Assembly (NCBI GenBank): GCA_937918935.1
Contig: CAKZSI010000072.1
Location: 1-64,000, forward strand
DNA: 64,000 nucleotides
Reading direction: 5' to 3'
Source of the DNA: an uncultured Chloroflexales bacterium
GTDB lineage: Bacteria > Chloroflexota > Chloroflexia > Chloroflexales > Chloroflexaceae
The position numbers were made by a program, and so were the translations under genes. Shown here piece by piece: positions 45,373-53,024 of this stretch; within the stretch, counting starts at the first letter, position 1; every line of letters starts with the position of its first letter. The notes beneath the pieces were generated by a model. That model saw only the letters and a list, made by a program, of their open reading frames with translations, did not search any database and was not told the DNA's origin.

Positions 45373-46527
45373 ATGGAACGCACGATCTTTACGAGTGAGC
45401 ATCACCTGTTTCGCCAGAGCTTTCGCACCTTCGTCGAGCGCGAGATCGCCCCAAATTACGAACGCTGGGAGCGCGAAGGGGTGGTTGAACGCGCCCTGTG
45501 GGCGAAGGCGGGCGCGGCGGGCTTTCTCAGCCTGGGCATCGCCGAGGAGGACGGCGGCTCCGGCATTGACGACTTCCGTTATAACGCGATCATCACTGAG
45601 GAGTTGTCGCGCCCGTTCTTCATGGGGGTGGGCTTCTCCGTCCACACCGATCTGGTCATTCCCTACCTGGTGAACCACGGCAGCGCCGAGCAGCGCCGCC
45701 GCTGGTTGCCCCGCATCGCCAGCGGCGAGTGCATCGGGGCCCTGGCCATGACCGAGCCCGCCGCCGGCAGCGACCTGGCCGGCATTCGCACCACCGCCCG
45801 GCGCGAGGGTGATTATTACCTCCTCAACGGTCAGAAGACCTTTATCTCCAACGGCATCAATGCCGACCTGGTGATCGTGGCCGTCAAGACCGACCCCGCC
45901 GCCGGCCACCGAGGGATCAGCCTGCTGGTGGTCGAGCGCGATATGCCCGGCTTCAGTCGCGGCCGCAATCTCGAGAAGATCGGCCAGCACGCCCAGGATA
46001 CCGCCGAACTGTTCTTCGACGACGTGCGGGTCCCCGTTGCCAACCTGCTCGGCGAGGAGGGCCGCGGCTTCGCCTACATGATGAGCAAGCTGCCCCAGGA
46101 ACGCCTGATCATCGCCGTCAGCGCCATGGCCGGCGCCGAGGCCGCCTTTGAGATGACCGTGGCCTACTGCGCCGAGCGCACCGCCTTTGGTCGGCCCATC
46201 GGCGATTTTCAGCATACCCGCTTCCTGCTCGCCGAACTGAAGACCGAACTGACTATCGGTCGCGTCTTTGTTGACCGCTGCATCGAGGCCCACACCGCCG
46301 GCCGGCTGACCACCGAGGAGGCTTCGATGGCCAAGTGGTGGGCCACTGAACTCCAGAACCGCGTAGTGGATCGGGGGGTGCAGCTCCACGGCGGCTACGG
46401 CTACATGCGCGAGTATCCCATCGCCCGCGCCTTCGTTGATGCTCGCGTGCAGACGATCTACGGCGGCACCACCGAGATTATGAAGGAGATTATCGGGCGT
46501 TCGCTGTTTCCAAAACGGCAGGGGTAG
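45373..46527 (+). CDS. Acyl-CoA dehydrogenase
   Basis: A 384-residue flavoenzyme with all three ACAD domains: an N-terminal helical domain ([27 protein letters not shown]), a middle beta domain with [20 protein letters not shown] and [18 protein letters not shown], and the C-terminal helical domain ending [17 protein letters not shown]. It oxidises acyl-CoA to enoyl-CoA, giving electrons to ETF. The [16 protein letters not shown] ending resembles long-chain-type members. GAGGAGGAA precedes the ATG. The thiolase follows after 64 bp, which suggests a beta-oxidation or related degradation unit; no hydratase is present here. Confidence 0.93.
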   Translation: MERTIFTSEHHLFRQSFRTFVEREIAPNYERWEREGVVERALWAKAGAAGFLSLGIAEEDGGSGIDDFRYNAIITEELSRPFFMGVGFSVHTDLVIPYLVNHGSAEQRRRWLPRIASGECIGALAMTEPAAGSDLAGIRTTARREGDYYLLNGQKTFISNGINADLVIVAVKTDPAAGHRGISLLVVERDMPGFSRGRNLEKIGQHAQDTAELFFDDVRVPVANLLGEEGRGFAYMMSKLPQERLIIAVSAMAGAEAAFEMTVAYCAERTAFGRPIGDFQHTRFLLAELKTELTIGRVFVDRCIEAHTAGRLTTEEASMAKWWATELQNRVVDRGVQLHGGYGYMREYPIARAFVDARVQTIYGGTTEIMKEIIGRSLFPKRQG

Positions 46528-46533
46528 AGGGGT

Positions 46534-46552
46534 GGGCAAACCCGGTTTCCCC
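46534..46552. repeat. Palindrome variant GGGCAAACCCGGTTTCCCC
   Basis: Imperfect family member between the acyl-CoA dehydrogenase stop and the thiolase start, hence inside the probable transcript. Confidence 0.7.
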
Positions 46553-46591
46553 ACTGCCCCTGCCCGCCGGAATCTCCATAGGAACATCACC

Positions 46592-47812
46592 ATGCCAGAT
46601 GCTTTCATTTTCGATGCGATCCGCACCCCCAGGGGGCGCGGCAGGGCCGGGGGCGGCCTGGCCGGGGTCAGGCCGGTGCACCTCCTCACCGGCCTGCTGC
46701 GCGAGTTGCCGCGGCGCACCGGCCTCGACCCCGCCGCGATTGAGGATGTCATCCTCGGCTGCGTAACACCTGTCGGCGAGCAGGGGGCCAACATTGCCCG
46801 CACGGCGGTGCTCGCCGCCGGGTGGGACGAGCGCGTGCCAGGGGTGCAACTCAACCGTTTCTGCGCCAGCGGCCTGGAGGCGGTCAACCTGGCCGCAGCC
46901 ATGGTCCGCTCGGGGTGGGAAGCGTTGGTGCTGGCCGGGGGCGTCGAGTCGATGTCGCGCGTGCCGATGGGCAGCGATGGCGGCGCCTTGATGGACGATC
47001 CGGAGATCAGTCAGGCGGCCGGCTTCGTGCCCCAGGGCATCGGCGCCGATCTGCTCGCTACCCTCGATGGCTTCAGCCGCGAGGAGCTAGACGCCTTCGC
47101 CGCCGAGTCGCAGCGCCGCGCCGCCGCTGCCCGTGCCGCGGGGCGCTTCGCCCGCTCAATCGTGCCCGTGCGCGACGCTGGCGGTCAGGTGCTCCTGACC
47201 GAAGACGAGCATATTCGCCCCGATACCACCCTCGAGACCCTGGCCAGCCTGCCGCCAGCCTTCGCCCGGCTCGGCGCGTCGGGCTTCGACGCCGTGGCCC
47301 TGCGGCGCTACCCGCAACTCACGCGCATCGAGCATCTGCACACCGCCGGTAACTCCTCGGGCATCGTGGACGGCGCGGCGCTCGTGCTGGTGGGCAGCGA
47401 GGCCCGCGGACACGCCCTGGGCCTCACGCCGCGGGCGCGTATCGTCTCCGCCGCCGTGGTCGGCAGCGAGCCAACAATCATGTTGACCGGCCCGGCCCCC
47501 GCGGTGCGCCTGGCCCTCGAACGTGCCGGCCTCGGCTTTGACGACATTGACCTGTTCGAGATCAACGAGGCCTTCGCCGCAGTGGTGCTGCACTTTCAGC
47601 GCGAGACCGGGGTGGACCTCGAACGGATCAATGTCAACGGCGGGGCGATTGCCCTGGGGCATCCCCTGGGCGCGACCGGGGCGATGATCCTCGGAACCCT
47701 GCTCGACGAGTTGGAGCGCCGCGGCGGGCGCTACGGCCTGGCGGCCCTCTGCGTTGGCGGGGGCATGGGCATCGCCACCATCATTGAGCGTTGCCCTGGC
47801 GAACATGATTGA
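46592..47812 (+). CDS. Acetyl-CoA C-acyltransferase (thiolase)
   Basis: A 406-residue thiolase. Nucleophile C91 lies in [14 protein letters not shown], the CoA-site histidine in [18 protein letters not shown], and the second cysteine in [11 protein letters not shown]. The middle motif EINEAFAAV is intact. It catalyses thiolytic cleavage of 3-ketoacyl-CoA or the reverse condensation. The ATG at 46592 has AGGA upstream and begins with the family's [15 protein letters not shown]; a longer frame crosses the palindrome. Co-directional with the acyl-CoA dehydrogenase. Confidence 0.93.
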   Translation: MPDAFIFDAIRTPRGRGRAGGGLAGVRPVHLLTGLLRELPRRTGLDPAAIEDVILGCVTPVGEQGANIARTAVLAAGWDERVPGVQLNRFCASGLEAVNLAAAMVRSGWEALVLAGGVESMSRVPMGSDGGALMDDPEISQAAGFVPQGIGADLLATLDGFSREELDAFAAESQRRAAAARAAGRFARSIVPVRDAGGQVLLTEDEHIRPDTTLETLASLPPAFARLGASGFDAVALRRYPQLTRIEHLHTAGNSSGIVDGAALVLVGSEARGHALGLTPRARIVSAAVVGSEPTIMLTGPAPAVRLALERAGLGFDDIDLFEINEAFAAVVLHFQRETGVDLERINVNGGAIALGHPLGATGAMILGTLLDELERRGGRYGLAALCVGGGMGIATIIERCPGEHD

Positions 47813-47819
47813 GGGGCGT

Positions 47820-47838
47820 GGGGAAACCGGGTTTCCCC
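47820..47838. repeat. Palindrome GGGGAAACCGGGTTTCCCC
   Basis: Consensus copy identical to 40976-40994, 7 bp after the thiolase stop codon; may act as a terminator hairpin. Confidence 0.85.
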
Positions 47839-47944
47839 ACGCCCCTTCCTGTGGGCACGGTCAGGGAGCGCTTGCCCTCCCTGAATAACCTTCTTCTGCA
47901 AGGCCGCGAGCCTGACTTGCAAGCATGGAGCGATGAGGTGAGCT

Positions 47945-48634
47945 ATGAGCAGCACGGCAGTAGCCGCGGCGCCGGTCGTCTACCCCGATAGTGACGGTCA
48001 ACCCATGGCGGACAATACCAGACAGTTTCGAGCCATTGTCACCATCCAGGGCAACCTCGACGCTCTGTTCCGCAACCGTCCCGACGTGTTCGTCGCCGGT
48101 GACCTGCTGTGGTATCCGGTTGAAGGGCGGCCCGACATTCGTCGTGCGCCTGACGCAATGGTCGTCTTCGGGCGTCCCCGGGGCGATCGTGGCTCCTATC
48201 GCCAGTGGGAAGAGGACGGGATCGCGCCCCACGTGGTCTTTGAGGTGCTGTCGCCGGGAAACAGACTGGCCGAGATCGCCGCTAAGTTTGAGTTCTATGA
48301 CCAGTATGGGGTCGAGGAATACTATCTCTACGACCCCGAGAGCGGGGATCTGAGCGGCTGGCAGCGCAGAGAAGGGCGGTTGAGGGTCATCCCCGAAATC
48401 GACGGCTGGATCAGTCCACGCCTGGGTGTACGCTTCGTCCGCGAAGGCGACCAGGTGCGGATGTACCTGCCCGACGGGCGCCCGTTCTTGAGCTTCGTCG
48501 AACTGCAGGCCCAGATGGAGGCGGAGCGGGAGCGGGCGGAGGCGGAGCGAGAGCGGGCGGAGGCGGAGCGCCAGCGTGCCGAGCGTCTGGCGGCGCGCCT
48601 GCGCGCGTTGGGGGTTGATCCTGATCAGGAGTAG
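47945..48634 (+). CDS. Uma2 family nuclease-fold protein with C-terminal coiled coil
   Basis: A 229-residue second Uma2 protein. The core shows RRAPDAMVVFG, PHVVFEVLSPGNRLAEI and KFEFYDQYGVEEYYLYDPE, fitting the PD-(D/E)XK layout (Asp, Glu, then Lys of KFEFY). The last 45 residues are a heptad-like ERERAEAERERAEAERQRAE coiled coil, as in a common Uma2 subgroup. GAGGTGA lies upstream of the ATG. It is diverged from the other Uma2 protein at 7851-8468 and belongs to a different subgroup. Function unknown. Confidence 0.87.
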   Translation: MSSTAVAAAPVVYPDSDGQPMADNTRQFRAIVTIQGNLDALFRNRPDVFVAGDLLWYPVEGRPDIRRAPDAMVVFGRPRGDRGSYRQWEEDGIAPHVVFEVLSPGNRLAEIAAKFEFYDQYGVEEYYLYDPESGDLSGWQRREGRLRVIPEIDGWISPRLGVRFVREGDQVRMYLPDGRPFLSFVELQAQMEAERERAEAERERAEAERQRAERLAARLRALGVDPDQE

Positions 48635-48787
48635 AGCATGATTTGCGCCTCCAGTACCCTCCTGAAGTGCGCAGGCAGACAGGGCTGATGCAACGTCGGC
48701 GGGCCGTGGGGCGGCGTAGCCGCCAGACCCGCCGACAAACCCGGGGGCTGAGGCTTGCCGCGTGTGTTCACAGCCTTTCCCCTACGT

Positions 48788-49702
48788 TCACCTTAGCATT
48801 GTCAGCGCCGCGACGCCGAACAACACCTGCACGAGGGCCGAGGTCACCTGGAGCATGCGCGCGCCTACCGGCTCGCGCCCATACAGCCACAACCCCACCC
48901 CGACGTTGAGGAAGAGGATCGCCGCCCCGGCCAGGGGAAGCAGAAGGATCTGGTAGCGGAACGCCATCTCTACAATGGCGCCCGTGGCATCGCTGCGCCA
49001 GCCGATCAGCGGAGGAAAGGAAGGATACAGGACCATCAACGCGCCGAGCAGGGCCAGGTTGAGCAGGATGGCCCCGATCACGCCGCCCCGCACCAGGGGA
49101 TCGCGCCAGAAGTTGTAGGCAAAGACCCGGCCCGCCTCCACGCCCGGCGCGAGTTGCTGCACCACACCCAGGCGCCGGAGTTGCTCCAGATCCTGCACGA
49201 ACCCATCCACGTCCCGTGGTGACACAGCATAGGACTCAGACGGCGTGTGGATGATCAGCGCCCGCTTCAGCGGCACGGTGCTGAAACGATGGACCTCGCG
49301 GCCCTCGGGCAGGCGCGCGGATCCACTCAGGTAGGCGATGCTGGCGAAGGGTGAGGCGCCTCTGGCGGGGGCGCTGAGGCCGCTCTCGATGCTCTCGATC
49401 CGCCCCATGGGTACAATGGCGCGGTTGCCCAGCCAGAGGATGTAGAGGCCGTTGCGGTCAAGGGTGTAGGCCAGACTCTGCGCCGCGGCCACGCGATAGG
49501 CCAGGAACGCAGCGCAGGTGAGAAGTGCCAGTGCCGCTACCTGGCGGAGAAACAGGCGTCCATCAATTGGCCACAGTTCGGGCGGTTGCACCAGCAGCGT
49601 GACCAGGCTCGCCAGCAGGTAGCCCGCCACCCCGAGTGCGGCAATACAGGCTGCCAGGGCCACCCACAGGCGCCAGGAAGGTTGAGCGGTCCAGCGTCGC
49701 AT
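48788..49702 (-). CDS. Membrane protein with PH-like domain
   Basis: A 304-residue protein. Two helices near the N-terminus (about 12-35 and 49-70) are followed by a soluble segment (about 75-185: LDRNGLYILWLGNRAIVPMGRIESIE, then LIIHTPSESYAVSPRDVDGFVQDL) that reads like a bacterial PH domain as in YdbS/YdbT-type proteins. Two or three C-terminal helices complete it. Function unknown; PH-domain membrane proteins are thought to act in the envelope. The ribosome site is weak (GATGAGAT). Confidence 0.65.
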   Translation of the reverse strand: MRRWTAQPSWRLWVALAACIAALGVAGYLLASLVTLLVQPPELWPIDGRLFLRQVAALALLTCAAFLAYRVAAAQSLAYTLDRNGLYILWLGNRAIVPMGRIESIESGLSAPARGASPFASIAYLSGSARLPEGREVHRFSTVPLKRALIIHTPSESYAVSPRDVDGFVQDLEQLRRLGVVQQLAPGVEAGRVFAYNFWRDPLVRGGVIGAILLNLALLGALMVLYPSFPPLIGWRSDATGAIVEMAFRYQILLLPLAGAAILFLNVGVGLWLYGREPVGARMLQVTSALVQVLFGVAALTMLR

Positions 49703-49717
49703 CCGAGTATCTCATCT

Positions 49718-49734
49718 GGATAACCAGGTTATCC
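49718..49734. repeat. Palindrome GGATAACCAGGTTATCC
   Basis: Perfect 8-bp arms, sister of 13526-13544, lying 16 bp upstream of the PH-like gene start. Confidence 0.75.
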
Positions 49735-49903
49735 GATCACGTTCTGGGAGGGCTGCCCCCACCCAGAACCTCCAGGAGGCGTGTGAGGAAGCCGAGGTTC
49801 CCCACCCTCTTCCACGTGAGCGAAGAAAAAAGCGCGTTCCCGGGAGAGCGCAGCCCTCCCGTCCACTCCCGCAGGAGGTGGTCCGGATAGGCTCCAGAGC
49901 CTC

Positions 49904-51451
49904 TCATGGCACGGGCGTCGCCGTCGCGGTCGGCTCAGGCGTCGGCGTCGGCAACGGGGTGGGCGGGCCGGGCAGATAGGTCGGCTCGGGAGTGGGGAGC
50001 GGCGTCGCGGGCGCGGCCGTCGGGCTGGGTGTCGGCTCAGGGAAGCGCCGGACAGTCAGGGTCTCCCGCTGCTCCTCCACCCAGCGATCGAGGGCCTCGG
50101 TGCGGGCCTTGCGTAGCTGGTTCTCCTCCGAAGGTATTTCGCGACGGGTCACTTCGAGAACGTGCCAGCCAAACCGGGTGCGGATCGGGTCGCTGATCTG
50201 CCCCTCGGGCAAGCCGAAGGCGGTCGTAACCAGTTCGGGCGGGTAGGTGGCGCCGTTGTCCGCACGTCCGTCGCGGTCGAAGGCGCCGAGATCGCCGCCC
50301 TGCTCACGCGAACCGGCATCATCGGAGCGTTCGGCGGCCAGAGCAGCAAAATCGGCGCCGCCGCGCAATTCGGCGGCGATCGCTTCGGCCCGCGGCTGTG
50401 CCTCGGCGAATGCGGACTCGATCTGCTCCTGGGCGGCGCCTTCGGGCGTCGTTACAGCGACCAGGATCTGGCGGGCGCTGACGCGCTCCGGCTCCTGGCT
50501 GTACGCAAAACCCTCCTCGGGCACCAGGGCCTCCTGCACGCGGGTCGTAACCACCTGCTCACGGTACTGGGTCAACAGGGCAGCGCGGAAATCGTCTTTA
50601 CTCAACTCAGGTTTGGCGGCAACGGCGGCCAGTTCCAGTTCGTAGCGCCGGAAGATCTCATTAACGATCCCATCAACCTGCAAGGCCGCCTCGGCGGGCG
50701 CCGGCGTCGGGCGTGGCGTGCTGGTCGGTGCAGGAGTGGCCGTAGGTGCGGGAGTGGCCGTGGGGCCGCCGGGGGTTGGTGTGGCCTCGGGTGTCACGGT
50801 GGGCGCCGGGGTCTCGGTTGCGCCGGGGGTGGCGGTTGCCCCTGCGCTTTCCGGCGTCGGTGTCACCGTATCCGTCACCGGCTCGGTGGGCGGAGGCAAA
50901 AAGATCAGCCCGAGATCGCCGACCATGGCCTGGTTCACTTCGTCGTCGGTCACCAGAATGCCCATCAGGGTAGCCCCCTGCAGCTTCACCTGGCGCGTGA
51001 TCCACTGCTCAACCACCGTCTCATCCACGGGAGCGCCGCGGATGGCGGCGACCTGCTGGTCAATCACCGGACTCTGACCAAGGAACTGCTGGGTGAACTG
51101 GGGATTGCCGCCAAAGAGGGCCAGGAGTTGAAAGTTCTGCGTGATCTGACGGGCGTAGGCCTGGCGCCGCTCGGTCCAGTAGCCTGATCGGGTGAGTTCA
51201 GCCGCGCCGACACGGGAGACGGGGCGGCTCGGCAGCCAGAGGTTTTCGTAGGTCAGGCCGACCAGCACGGCCAGGAGGGCCAGGCCGACGGCCGCGGCGG
51301 TAACCAGGATAACAAGGCGCTGGCGTTGCTCTTCCTGGAGCTTACGCGCGGCCACGCGCCGCTGGCCCGCGGGGTTGCCTGCCGGCTTTGCGCGCGCGGA
51401 GGGCGACTTCGGGTCGCTGCCCCGCCGGGGGTTCTTTGGAGTTTCTGCCAT
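49904..51451 (-). CDS. Membrane-anchored peptidylprolyl isomerase (PpiC/SurA type) with Thr-Pro linker
   Basis: A 515-residue foldase. It has a basic cytoplasmic N-terminus, one membrane helix (46-66), and a SurA-like helical region split by a low-complexity Thr/Pro/Ala segment (about 187-255). A parvulin rotamase domain follows (about 325-440: VSARQILVAV, then GGDLGAFDRDG and IRTRFGWHVLEVTRRE). A second Thr/Pro-rich tail ends the protein. It should assist folding of exported proteins outside the membrane. Such linkers are likely exposed and may be glycosylated; that is inference. It lies about 200 bp downstream of ssb on the same strand. Confidence 0.9.
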   Translation of the reverse strand: MAETPKNPRRGSDPKSPSARAKPAGNPAGQRRVAARKLQEEQRQRLVILVTAAAVGLALLAVLVGLTYENLWLPSRPVSRVGAAELTRSGYWTERRQAYARQITQNFQLLALFGGNPQFTQQFLGQSPVIDQQVAAIRGAPVDETVVEQWITRQVKLQGATLMGILVTDDEVNQAMVGDLGLIFLPPPTEPVTDTVTPTPESAGATATPGATETPAPTVTPEATPTPGGPTATPAPTATPAPTSTPRPTPAPAEAALQVDGIVNEIFRRYELELAAVAAKPELSKDDFRAALLTQYREQVVTTRVQEALVPEEGFAYSQEPERVSARQILVAVTTPEGAAQEQIESAFAEAQPRAEAIAAELRGGADFAALAAERSDDAGSREQGGDLGAFDRDGRADNGATYPPELVTTAFGLPEGQISDPIRTRFGWHVLEVTRREIPSEENQLRKARTEALDRWVEEQRETLTVRRFPEPTPSPTAAPATPLPTPEPTYLPGPPTPLPTPTPEPTATATPVP

Positions 51452-51471
51452 GATGATGTATGTAAGCACCA

Positions 51472-51505
51472 TGTGGGAAGCGTGCCGTGCGGCACGCTTC
51501 CCACA
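51472..51505. repeat. Perfect 15-bp-arm hairpin upstream of PPIase gene
   Basis: TGTGGGAAGCGTGCC / GGCACGCTTCCCACA with a GTGC loop, ending 20 bp before the PPIase start codon. As RNA it would lie in the 5' leader or at the end of an upstream transcript. Confidence 0.65.
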
Positions 51506-51611
51506 GGTTGGAGGGATCAGAAGTGGACTGCGACCATCTGCTACTGTAAGTATTCACACGTTGGCGGGTGGGGAGTGGAGCGACTACGCTGCCCCACAGG
51601 TCGTTTTTTCA

Positions 51612-51642
51612 GTGGTTCTGACGGCTGCGCCGTCAGAACCAC
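51612..51642 (-). terminator. Hairpin just after ssb
   Basis: Perfect 14-bp arms GTGGTTCTGACGGC / GCCGTCAGAACCAC with a 3-nt loop, 10 bp beyond the ssb stop. The adjacent tract is A-rich, not U-rich, on the transcript, so it may be a U-less terminator or act on the opposite strand. Confidence 0.55.
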
Positions 51643-51652
51643 CGCATCGTTA

Positions 51653-52102
51653 TTAAAACGGAATGTCCTCATCACCAATGTCAGGCGGGGGCGGAGGTTG
51701 CGCCCCGCCGCGCGGCGGGCGCGACGGTTCACGGGGCGGCGGATAGTCCTCGGTCTCACGGCTGGAGCGACTATCGAGTATGATCAGATCACTGGCGATC
51801 ACCTCGGTGCGATAGCGCGTCTGGCCGCTCTGCTGATCCTCCCACGAACGGGTCTGCAAGCGACCCTCCAGGTACACCCGCGCGCCTCTGCTCAGGTACT
51901 GGCTGCAGGTCTCGGCCAGGCGGTTCCAGGCCACGATGTTGAACCACTCGGTCTCATCATGGATCTCACCGGCACTATCGCGCCACTGCCGCCCGACGGC
52001 GAGGCGAAACGTGGTCACCGGGCTGCCCGAGGCGGTGTAACGCATTTCGGGATCGGCGCCGAGGCGGCCAATCAACATGACTTTGTTCAGATCACGCGCC
52101 AT
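51653..52102 (-). CDS. ssb: Single-stranded DNA-binding protein
   Basis: A 149-residue protein with an OB fold (1-108: LNKVMLIGRLGADPEMRYTASGSPVTTFRLAV, then EWFNIVAWNRLAETCSQYLSRG). A Pro/Gly/Arg-rich flexible tail ends in the acidic DEDIPF, the peptide that recruits replication and repair proteins. It coats single-stranded DNA in replication and repair. The ATG at 52102 follows AGGACAGGCGAG. It is located after rpsF, the classical order, but rpsR and rplI do not follow. Confidence 0.95.
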   Translation of the reverse strand: MARDLNKVMLIGRLGADPEMRYTASGSPVTTFRLAVGRQWRDSAGEIHDETEWFNIVAWNRLAETCSQYLSRGARVYLEGRLQTRSWEDQQSGQTRYRTEVIASDLIILDSRSSRETEDYPPPREPSRPPRGGAQPPPPPDIGDEDIPF

Positions 52103-52149
52103 TGCTCGCCTGTCCTTCGCGCCCCACGTCTCCACGCGGCAGAGGTCAC

Positions 52150-52184
52150 GCTCACCCCTCGTCGCTCTCGCCAATCGGCTCGAC
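52150..52184. repeat. Duplicate of the rpsF 3' end
   Basis: A 35-bp direct repeat of 52219-52253 (2 mismatches), offset 69 bp. It repeats the last codons of rpsF, VEPIGESDEG plus stop, in frame and with no stop in the 66 bp between. Confidence 0.8.
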
Positions 52185-52220
52185 CAGGCATGCGTGGTAG
52201 GTATTGACAGATTTTGCCGC

Positions 52221-52643
52221 TCACCCCTCGTCACTCTCGCCAACCGGCTCGACTGCCTCGACCTCCTCCGCCACTTCGGCTACCGGGGCGGAAGAAGAGC
52301 CTTTTTGCTCCACGACGGTGATCAGGTAGCGCAGGATGGTGTCGGTCAGTTTGAGGGTTCGCTCGACATCAATCACCTTCGCCGCGCTGAGGCTGAAGTG
52401 CATCAGCACGTAGAAGCCCTCGGTGAAGCTGCGGCGGCTGGGTTCGCCCGTCACGTACTCGCGGATCGGATAGGCCAGTTTGCGCCGGCCCCACGGCGAG
52501 GAGTGGTTCACCGATCGCACCTCGCCACCGTTAGACTCGATGGCCTGCTTCACCCGCTCCACCACCGCCGCTACCCCCTCATCACTCGCGGCCAGGGGGC
52601 TGATAATGAACATCAATTCGTAGTCACGACGACGCTCGCGCAC
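52221..52643 (-). CDS. rpsF: 30S ribosomal protein S6
   Basis: A 140-residue protein beginning VRERRRDYELMFIISP, the normal S6 N-terminus. The start is a GTG at 52643 with an excellent AGAGGAGG Shine-Dalgarno 6 bp upstream. S6 elements follow: HSSPWGRRKLAYPIREY, EGFYVLMHFSLSAAKVIDVERTLKLTDTILRYL. The C-terminal tail is acidic (EVAEEVEAVEPVGESDEG) and longer than in E. coli before modification. S6 binds S18 on the small-subunit platform. The last 11 codons are duplicated downstream before ssb. Confidence 0.95.
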   Translation of the reverse strand: MRERRRDYELMFIISPLAASDEGVAAVVERVKQAIESNGGEVRSVNHSSPWGRRKLAYPIREYVTGEPSRRSFTEGFYVLMHFSLSAAKVIDVERTLKLTDTILRYLITVVEQKGSSSAPVAEVAEEVEAVEPVGESDEG

Positions 52644-53024
52644 GTGTTCCTCCTCTGGTGACGTCCCGCTCGACCGATCCTCGCCCGGCTGCGCGGCCCG
52701 GGCAGCGCGGCGGAACAGAAAGAAAGATGGGCCACGCCGGACGGCGCAGCGCCATGCCTGTGTCAACGCGAGATTATACCACGGGTCAGGGAGGTAGGGC
52801 AATTGAGTTCCGGTCCAGAAGAGGGCTCGTCCAACGTCCATAGGGCAAGCCCCCAACTCCGAGGTTTCGATGGTTTTGACGGCGTAGCCGCCCCAGATCC
52901 CGCTGTGGAAGTGAGTCTGGGACCTCCCGACTCAGGGGAAAAGCCGCGCAGCGAGACTTTGTCTAGTACAATGACAGCCAGGAGAGCGGGGCGCTGCCGC
53001 GCCGCGCGCAGCCCTTCGGTGACG

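Noticed and set aside
44950-46902. 650-residue minus-strand open frame
   Set aside because: Antisense to the acyl-CoA dehydrogenase and thiolase start, whose families are certain.
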